From Trichaptum fuscoviolaceum (Eukaryota; Basidiomycota; Agaricomycetes; Hymenochaetales; Trichaptaceae): a stretch of DNA of 64,000 bases. The translations under genes and the position numbers were made by a program. The notes below the pieces were generated by a model that worked only from the letters and a program-made list of their open reading frames with translations, did no database searches and was not told the DNA's origin. This document shows, one piece after another, positions 56,701 through 64,000 of this stretch (the stretch's first letter is position 1; each line of letters begins with the position of its first letter). Location of the stretch: the NCBI GenBank assembly GCA_910574455.1, contig CAJSYZ010000007.1, forward strand, positions 3,045,773 through 3,109,772, written 5' to 3'.

Positions 56701-57609
56701 ACGGATGGGCAAACCGAAAGGGTAAACCAAGAGCTGGAACAGTATTTACGGGCTTTCATAGATACACGACAAGAAAACTGGGCCGGATTACTCCCAATGG
56801 CAGAGTTCGCGCACAACACGAAAGCGCACGCGGCAACACGACAATCTCCGTTCGCGCTTGTCTACGGCTACAATCCCGAATTCACGATTGCCCCGAGCGA
56901 CGGCCTATCCACGGTCCCCGCCGCGGACGCACGACTACAGGAGCTTCAGCAGGCACAGGAAGAGGCAAGAGCGGCTTTGGAGGTTGCGGCAGAGCGCATG
57001 AAGCAGCACTACGATCAGGCCCGGAACGAGGCCCCGCAGTACGCAGTCGGGGATAAAGTCTGGCTCGAAGCGACGAACGTTCGGCGACCGGGAGCGCGCA
57101 AATTATTACCGAAACGACTAGGGCCGTATAAAGTGAAGGCAAAGCTAAGTGACCTCACCTACGAACTCGAACTCCCCGCGTCGCTGAAGATTCATCCCGT
57201 ATTTCACGTATCGCTGCTCTCGCCATACCACGAAGACGATATTCCCGGTCGAACGCAACCCCCGCCGCCCCCAGTCGAAGTAGAAGGAGATCTGGAATAC
57301 GAGGTGGAAGAGGTACTGGACGCTAGACGGTTTAGACGGAGGTTTGAATATTTGGTACGATGGAAGGGATATTCGAGCGCGGAAGATACATGGATTCCCG
57401 CAAAGGATATGGGTAATGCAAAGGCTAAAATTCGCAGTTTCTATCGAAAACACCCGGACGCCCCTCGAGAAGTCAACGCTATCGAGCTCTGTGACCTGAG
57501 CAAGATTCAAGCTTGGCGCCCCGGAGTTGCGCCTTTGGAGGGGGGTAATGTCGAGATCCCGGGTCCTTTTCTCATTTCCCGCACTTTCCCGCCAAGGATC
57601 CCGACATGA
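53509..57609 (+). pseudogene. pol: Pol polyprotein: protease-RT-RNase H-integrase-chromodomain, one in-frame stop
   Basis: The frame is -1 relative to gag and overlaps it by 268 nt. Aspartic protease DSGAS is at 53956. Reverse transcriptase YLDD is at 55105-55116. RNase H ECDASDFATGAV starts near 55546 and SDHKNL near 55758. The integrase HHCC finger is at about 56210-56341, and the core Asp, Asp and Glu are in SCDFITQLP, SDRGPQF and QTERVNQEL. The C-terminal chromodomain spans about 57292-57460 (EYEVEEVLDARR, EYLVRWKGYSSAEDTWIP). A TGA at 56314-56316 lies inside the HHCC finger, between the His and Cys pairs, and the same frame stays open after it to 57609. Integrase is therefore truncated unless the stop is suppressed. 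The last 61 bp overlap the 3' LTR. Confidence 0.92.
57537..57545 (+). other. Polypurine tract
   Basis: GGAGGGGGG sits three bases before the 3' LTR (57549). This is the usual position for plus-strand DNA priming. Confidence 0.75.
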
Positions 57610-58365
57610 GCAGACAAACCCGCGGGGAGAATCCCGCCATTGGATTCCCCGCGCGAAACCTCATTCCCGAATCGCACGATCCCATGCTCACGTGACTTAT
57701 CCCGCACCACCGTCCCGGCAACCATGCACGCGTACACACACTCATTTACGACGACCCGCCACGGCACACGTACATTCACTTATCAACATACGCTCATTAA
57801 TCCGCTAGTACCTCAAGGTGACGACCTGCAACAGCCTGGCATACCTAGTCTGGCTAGTCGCGGCCCCGGACCGGACGCTGACGTCCACGGACAGGCCGTA
57901 GCCATCTGGAGAGACGGGATGGACATGCCTAGCATTGCGGTCGTAGCATGTATCGTTTGTAGTAGATAGGTGCGCATTGCGCAAGGACACTTAGCGTAGA
58001 TTAACTATACAGTCTTTACGAAGTAGATAAATAGCTGTAGGCATCGTAAGGAGCACCCCACTTTTGACCTCTTGTGGAGTGCTTCCTTAGGTGCGATCTC
58101 TCTCTTTTCTCCTGTGTAGTTAGTTGCGCAATACTTACTTGTGGAGTGCTTCCTTAGGGATCCGCTTACTTGACGTTCAAAGCAGTGAAGAGTCCTAGCT
58201 GGCCTTGAGAATCCCGCGACGCGCCTGGATAGAATCCCGCGCGTTTCCCGCCTGAATTCCCACGCTCGTTCCCCGTCGCGAATCCAGATTCCCGAACGCG
58301 GGTTCTTGTCGCGAATTCCAGTTTCCCGAAACTGTTTCCCGCTACAATTCCCGACGGTCGTAACA
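57549..58365 (+). repeat. 3' LTR of the Ty3/Gypsy element
   Basis: Matches the 5' LTR over its whole length, at an offset of 5886-5887, with one missing C near its start. Followed directly by the CTATC target duplication. Confidence 0.95.
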
Positions 58366-61079
58366 CTATCATGGTGTAAAAAATAGCACAATCAGCGTGC
58401 AACAGAAGGCACATCTTGTCGATTCGGAATCAAATGTTGTGAGTTGACGGAGCATTAGAATGGCAGATGCAGTCTGAATAACTTGTTTATAGGGCGGAAG
58501 CGATCCGAAGAGGCTAACAAGGCCGGCTCAAGCTTGTGTGAGTCCGACTGATTACTGTTCGATTCATGTCAGTTGCTCCATGACCGTTTGTTCATATTCC
58601 TTCGTTATTATTTATCTGCCAACTGCCGTCTCATGAACAGGATGGAGGTAGCAGCAACGTCAACTCGAAGAAAAGGAAGTTATTGCGTGACACTCTTTCT
58701 GGGTCGCAGGTTTAAACGGTAAGCAATGTCATATCATTCTACATTTTTTCAACCTACTGAGTAATCCCTTCCCGTACTCGAGGATAAGAATAACAAGATA
58801 AAACCAGGTGGACAGGTGAGTGCCAGACAGCGAAGCACAGTGATCTTCATTCTATATCCTTCATTGCTGAATTGGTATTTGCATAGGATGCAAACAAGAG
58901 GACTGCTAACTCGCAGCTTAGTGCACCGGTAAGTCTATCTTATTTCAACTTCTCTCGTTCCCCCCCTTATTTATGGTTGTAAGGTGCGATCACTAGCTTT
59001 GGAACCCCGTGTACAGGTATGTGTGAGCGTCGATGCACCGTAGGCTCACTTCCGGTGCTCTCCTGTAGCAACTATTCGTTTCCTTCTTCACTTCGAGTCG
59101 ATCGCTAATGTGTGCATATGAATAGGACATCACAGTCACAAAGAACGGAAAGAGGAAGTCGCCACCAGACACCGACTCTCAGGTTAATGTGGTAATTCTT
59201 CTACCTTCACGTGCAATGAATTCCTTCATTTCATGTTTACTTAATTTAAACCATCTCAATAGGCTAATAAGACTGTCAAGATCAAGAAGTCATTGTTGAC
59301 TGACATGGACACACAGGCCGGTGCCACAGTAAGCGTCAATTCTATGGTAACCGGCATTTTAAGTTCGTATCTGATCAGGCGGAAAGGACTTGAGTAAGAA
59401 GAGGAAACCCTCTGACATTCCTTATCGGCCTGAGGCCGATATGACAGTAAGTGCTTCTTTTCGAGCTGTTCACTTGCCACGGATAACAGCTTTCTGACGT
59501 GCTGCAGCCGGAGCTTGGATCCGCTACCTCTAATCGCAAGAGGCAGTCGCTGGTGGCTGATAATGAAGTAAGTGAGAGTCGATTGATACACTCTAAACGT
59601 GAGCATTCACCTTCTTTTCTTAATAGTCTGGTGGTCGAAAGATGTCGTTAGCACCTCGAGCACCGTCGCTTGCAATGACGAGAGCGTTCTGCACCCCCGG
59701 ACCCGAAGTGATAGTGACTGGGGCTTATCAAGGTCATCGCAAAGTCTCTCGGACTACTAGCTCAGTTTGTCAAATCAAATTCATTTCTATGACATATTTT
59801 GCTGATGTACGTATATGCAGACATCAGTGGGACTTGAGGACAAGGATCAAAATGAAGGAAGGGAAGGATCTCGCGTGCCAGGCAGGAAAAGGGCGACGAA
59901 CCAGTGTCTCCCTCCCGGTACTCAGGCAGGATGGACTCATATTCTATTACCTTCACTATTTCGCGCAGTTGGAAAGTCCGTCACACCATGGCAAACTCCG
60001 GACAATAAGCTCATCAGCTCACTGTGAGGGAAAGTGTTTGATTCTGTGGAATTCAGTTACGAAACTCAGTTCGCCGATATCTGTTCTCTAGTTGAGTCAA
60101 TCTAACTTATCTCCAAGTCACCTTTACCAAATTGAGATGCGATCCTTGTATTTCAGGTGGCCCAGAGATGCTCTGATAGCTGGCGCAAGAAACTTTTTGA
60201 GAAAGCTGAGCAATCAGTTGCAAGTTTTATCAGCAGTGAACAATCAAAATCAATGCGAAACAAAGCAATTGTGAAGACGTTGCAGTCGCTAGTTGACAAG
60301 AAGAAAGCCGAACCGTTTCTATGGGAAAGCTGGTATAGTATGGAGAGGGTAAGTAAAAGAGTATTTATTGTCGCATTTTGTGTCCATGCATTGACCCTAA
60401 ATGTACAGAAGCAAGGACTGTTCTGCTCTGACCTTGTGGTCTCAGTGTTGTCCGTACACATTGTCTTGGCCATGGGTCGGCATAAAATACTGGACAGAAA
60501 CACCATAGGAAAGCCTATCGGTGCCCTCGCCCATGCGGCAACAGCGGTATCTACTTTTTTCAGCACTTATATTGTCCTTATTCGCTGATCTTCCCATGGA
60601 TAGGTCAAGGTTGCCATTGATAAACAGGTGGCTCGGTTGCAAAATATCAAAGAAGAACTTGGCGGCGCTGAGTGGTATTTCACTAGCGCTCTGTGGCAGC
60701 CTCATACGGACGACTATGTTAACTTGTTGTCAAATCCCTCTTTCTTCACTGAATCAAACTGGGAAAAGGTTCGATCCCGCCTCCTAGCTTACAATGCCAG
60801 TACAGATATCGATACGAGAAAGAACACCAAACTTGTTGGATCGTGTATCACTGGCAGGGACTTCTCCTTGTATTTTGACGTTATGGATGCAGATTCGACC
60901 TGCGAGAAAGCGTATGACGAAGGCGCTGATAATTGGGAAGACGGAACCGACGGAACCGACGATAAGGGCAAAGAGCGTGAGGGGGCTGAGTATAGAGGTG
61001 AGGTGGAAGGTGATGCAGAGGACGAGCATGCTAATGCTGAGGGTGACGACAACCTGAGTGAGAGTAGGGACGAGGGAGT

Positions 61080-61285
61080 TGACAAGATTGAGTGCAAGGG
61101 CGATGATGACGGCGAGGGCGATGACGACGGCGAGGGCGATGACGACGGCGAGGACGACGGTGAGGGCGAGGGCGAGGACGACGGCGAGGGCGACGGCGAG
61201 GACGACGGCAAGGGCGACGGCAAGGGCGACGGCGAGGACGAGGGCGACGGCGAGGGCAAGGACAAGGACAAGGATTTAGGTGGAG
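61080..61285 (+). repeat. GAC/GGC/GAG codon repeat encoding an acidic tail
   Basis: About 200 bp of nearly perfect short units (gacgacggcgagggcgatga type) encode Asp-Asp-Gly-Glu-Gly runs followed by KDKDKD. It forms the C-terminal tail of the gene at 50283-61350. Such units expand and contract by replication slippage. Confidence 0.85.
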
Positions 61286-61350
61286 ATGGTGATCATGAGG
61301 AGGACGACGCTTCAAAATGGGATTCGGCTACGGACTGCGTAGACTTCTAA

Positions 61351-62330
61351 GGGCAAATCAATCACTAGTGAGCCTCTTCTTTTCATTTCTGTCCGTGCGC
61401 TCAACATTATATTACCATCGACTCGCAGAGCAGTCTTCAATTCTGCATGTTCTTTGGCGTAGCAGTAGAAACAAAGGCACGGCAGCGAAATGTGGTCTGC
61501 CACTGCCCGTCACGGAAGAGGTTCAGGATAATGTCGTGGCGGATCCCATGATAGCGACTGCTATGCTTAGTCTTGCGTAAATGACTGATGTACTTGAACG
61601 CTGAGGCACTGATAGCTACATAATGTTGTCTTATATATTTCTGATGCAATGAAATACTTGGATCGTTCTTATGCACTTAGACTCTTGAGCACTGCAATTT
61701 GTCTTACAACACTTGTCTACTGCTGTAATTAAAGGATGATACACTGGAGCACTGGGGTGCAGAATGCCTGAAACACTTAGAGCACTGATTCAGCCATCTT
61801 TCCTTATTTAAGCCAGCCCGCACTTATTTCAGCCAACTTGTCCTGAATAATGGGAGGACATGCATGAATAAGTAAAGCTTGCCTTATTTAAGACTTCAGT
61901 CTCTCAGGACGTTTAAGTAACACTTAAGTCACTTTCAGCAGAAAGTAGTTTCCCTGATGCAGTAGCAACAGCAAGTTTTTCTCCAATTAATTTCAGTTGA
62001 ACTATTGTTATGCATTATCTATGAAGCCTGTAGCTCTTGTGTAGTATAAAGATGGAGAAATGACATAGTCTTGTCTCTTGACTGGGAGCACCGTGACTAT
62101 TCCCACGCTTTATTGTTTGCTGGTAAAAGTGAGTTTAGACAGCAAAATGATTGAAATTGAATGAAATATTTATTTCTATACATATCAAGATAAAACTTTG
62201 TACAAATGATCTCAGTATGTAGGTGCAAGCATTTATGAAGTTAGATAAATAAAATGTTGAGGTAGAACATTTCCACAAGGTCAAGAGTCTTAACATTATT
62301 GTTCGTGGGTGAAATACAGTACGTCAAAAG
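61351..62330. other. AT-rich flank, no gene seen
   Basis: About 1 kb between the stop of the split gene and the second exonuclease segment. It contains scattered tgaagtc/cctgaataa-type words resembling the leader of the duplicated segment (61760-61930), and nothing convincingly coding. Confidence 0.4.
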
Positions 62331-64000
62331 CATCAGGGAAACTTCCTTTTGCTTACGGCGACTGACGCGTCCTGACGCGTCCTGATTTGGCTGGCACCTG
62401 TCTGAAGGGTCGCTACTTCGTCTGAAAATACACTGATTGCCTTATCTCACTGAAATAAGGAGTGTTTCAGGATGCAAGCCGTCTCTCAGTGCATCAGAAT
62501 GCAAGTCAGGATTTCAGTGCTCAAGTGTAATACATCAGAGATTGCTTACGGCGGCTGGCGCGTCCTGAAGCTTCCTTAAATGGGTTGAAGTGTTGTCATG
62601 CCTGCCTGAAGTGTTGCCTGGCTGCCTGATGGCCTTAAAACGGCGTTTCAGGACAAAATCAGTGCGTAAGGAGGGAAGCTGTACATCAGGCGGCAAGTCA
62701 GACTCAAGTGAGATTTACTACTACCACTACTGTACTCAAGTGAACTTGAACCTCTGTTTTGAGATTTCAAGCTACCTTCATCTTCATGACATCTTGAAAG
62801 CGACAGCAAACACCATTGACAACCTCAGTCTACAATGATCATTCAATGAGAAGCAATTCAATAATAGATACAATCACGATGCTCCTGGCAACTTTTGAAG
62901 ACAAGAGCATACACTCAACAATTTACTCAACAAGATAACACCGTTAGCACTATTCAAACGGGCCTCAGCCTACTCAATATCGAGCATTGGGAAGTGATGG
63001 ATTACTGTATCCGGTAAGGCCAAGGCATCTTGATTCAAGACGGAAGCAACAGCAAACGTGCTGTGCGCGTCGATTGCCGCATCTAATAGAGCAGATGCAA
63101 GTGAGAAGATGGTCAGCCTGAGTGACAACTTGAAAAGGATAACTTACAATGGACTTGAGCAGCCGACAGCTCAACTTCGGCCCAATTGCTCATTGTGACC
63201 AAGACATCTTTTTCGATGTTTGTCTGCAGGAGTCTGCCCGCCATCTCCTCCAGCTTTATAAACGGTTGCGGAAACTTGAACCAGAGACGGGGGTTCAGAA
63301 GCAGCTGGAGCCAAGTTAGCGTTCTTGGCCAGAAATCGGGGTAAACGAAGCGCGCCCAATCTGTCAAATCGACACAGGAGGTTACGGGAACGCCAAATTT
63401 ATTCCTGATGCGAGTTGCATCACCTGCCAATTAGTTCAGTTATGCCGAATAATGAGAGAAGAAATGGGACTCTCATACCAGCGATTCCTGCTGACACTTT
63501 CCATACAGCTTCATCACCTAATAATTGTGTCAATCTCGCGGGAAGTTCATTAAGTAGATGAGTCCGGAGGAGGAACACATGTTGCTGAACCGCGAGTTGG
63601 ATGAGGTCCACGCGATATAGCTCTGGTGAGTTACTCGCCCATTCAATGTCGAGGGCAACGAAGCGTCGTTCCGGGGCATCCGGCAAGGAAGCATAGATGA
63701 CGTCTACGGCATTCTCCATTGTCGCGGTGGTCAGACATACTTCAGGAACAAGAGGTCCGAGTGTATAACTGCGAAGTTGAAGAAGAGGCGTTGGCGGAAC
63801 CCCCAGGTAGTCGAGGAGATGTTGCATCTGTTTGTGAAGCTGGCAAAAAGTCAGTGCAGTGATTTTGAGAGGAAATAGAAAGTAAGCACGAATTTTTGCA
63901 TCCTAGATATCCTCCTTTGTGTCCAAGGAAGTCTTCGCGCGATGCGTACTCGAAGCACAGCATGGTCAATCAATAGGAGCATGTGTAGCCCCAACAGAAT
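62331..64000. repeat. Duplicated segment, copy 2 (runs off the window)
   Basis: Same sequence as 26476-28145 at an offset of 35855 and in the same orientation. Its left limit is the same catcaggg word. The right limit is beyond the window. Confidence 0.9.
62970..64000 (-). CDS. WRN-type DEDDy 3'-5' exonuclease (copy 2, 5' end outside window)
   Basis: Identical exon plan to copy 1, at +35855: 63890 to beyond 64000, 63827-63479, 63423-63148 and 63082-62970. The start codon would fall at 64015. The only coding change noticed is Lys to Glu in NIKKD (NIEKD), caused by c63214. The DEDDy motifs are intact, so this copy may also be active. Confidence 0.8.

Larger units (their letters stand above)
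51662..58365 (+). mobile_element. Complete Ty3/Gypsy LTR retrotransposon (chromovirus)
   Basis: The 6704-bp element has LTRs of 818 and 817 bp and the 5-bp target duplication CTATC (51657-51661 and 58366-58370). The order gag, protease, reverse transcriptase, RNase H, integrase, chromodomain defines a Ty3/Gypsy chromovirus. The LTRs appear identical apart from one extra C in the 5' copy, so insertion was recent. It lies inside an exon of the gene at 50283-61350. Confidence 0.97.
50283..61350 (+). pseudogene. Gene divergent to the Plavaka transposase, split by a Ty3 element
   Basis: 5' part: exon 50283-50760 encodes a Lys/Glu/Arg-rich coil (KEEKEKRKVRQAERRDEALK). It is followed by small exons up to at least 51311 and an open stretch (DENLSPWEDEGETITLTSY) that runs into the insertion site at 51661. 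3' part: from 58371 the frame continues, then a run of short exons each ends in gtaagt (about 58630-59640) with basic KKRK motifs. Then come larger exons: DSWRKKLFEKAEQSVASFIS (60157), KQGLFCSDLVVSVLSVHIVL and the last exon from 60604 to the stop at 61348-61350, with a long Asp/Glu/Gly tail. No domain is recognised. Its position, 278 bp from the transposase start, suggests but does not prove a second gene of the same transposon. Confidence 0.55.

Noticed and set aside
60789..61315. Ser/Pro- and Arg/Pro-rich proteins on the minus strand
   Set aside because: They are reverse readings of the acidic codon repeat.

Overview
The window reads as genomic DNA of a filamentous basidiomycete, most likely an Agaricomycete (mushroom-forming fungus). 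The genes carry many short introns (about 49-65 bp, GT..AG). The mobile elements also fit this group: a Plavaka-type transposase, hAT-like elements with 8-bp target duplications, and a chromodomain Ty3/Gypsy element. No rRNA, tRNA or CRISPR array was recognised. All gene models below come from hand splicing; where stated, the exon lengths sum to a multiple of three. || Left third (about 0.7-25.8 kb) is a conserved to moderately conserved gene block. It holds a small Zn2Cys6 transcription factor (-), a large Ser-rich PH-domain protein (+), and the complete core spliceosome gene prp8 (-, 26 exons, 2365 aa, one exon only 4 nt long). Next come a SIKE/FGFR1OP2-like coiled-coil protein (-), three tandem paralogous small secreted-protein genes (-) that share an identical exon plan with a 14-nt exon, a small orphan gene (-), and a SAP-domain protein (-) whose 3' end runs into repeat DNA. 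|| Middle (26-34 kb) is accessory. A WRN-type 3'-5' exonuclease gene sits in a segment of at least 1.67 kb (26476-28145) that recurs almost unchanged at 62331-64000. It is followed by a decayed BCS1-like AAA ATPase with an altered Walker A motif and a stand-alone helical-bundle protein. || Right half (34-62 kb) is shaped by nested insertions. An unrecognised 948-codon gene is split inside a codon by a 2.47-kb solo LTR (TSD TAATC), and it also carries a hAT-like element (TSD GTTGACGA) just upstream of its start codon. A Plavaka-type transposase gene (-) is interrupted by a second hAT-like element (TSD CCCTTAGC). A divergently transcribed gene beside it (+) is interrupted by a complete, very young Ty3/Gypsy chromovirus (51662-58365, TSD CTATC). 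That element's two LTRs differ by one base, its primer site matches its own LTR (Tf1-type self-priming), and an in-frame TGA lies in its integrase.
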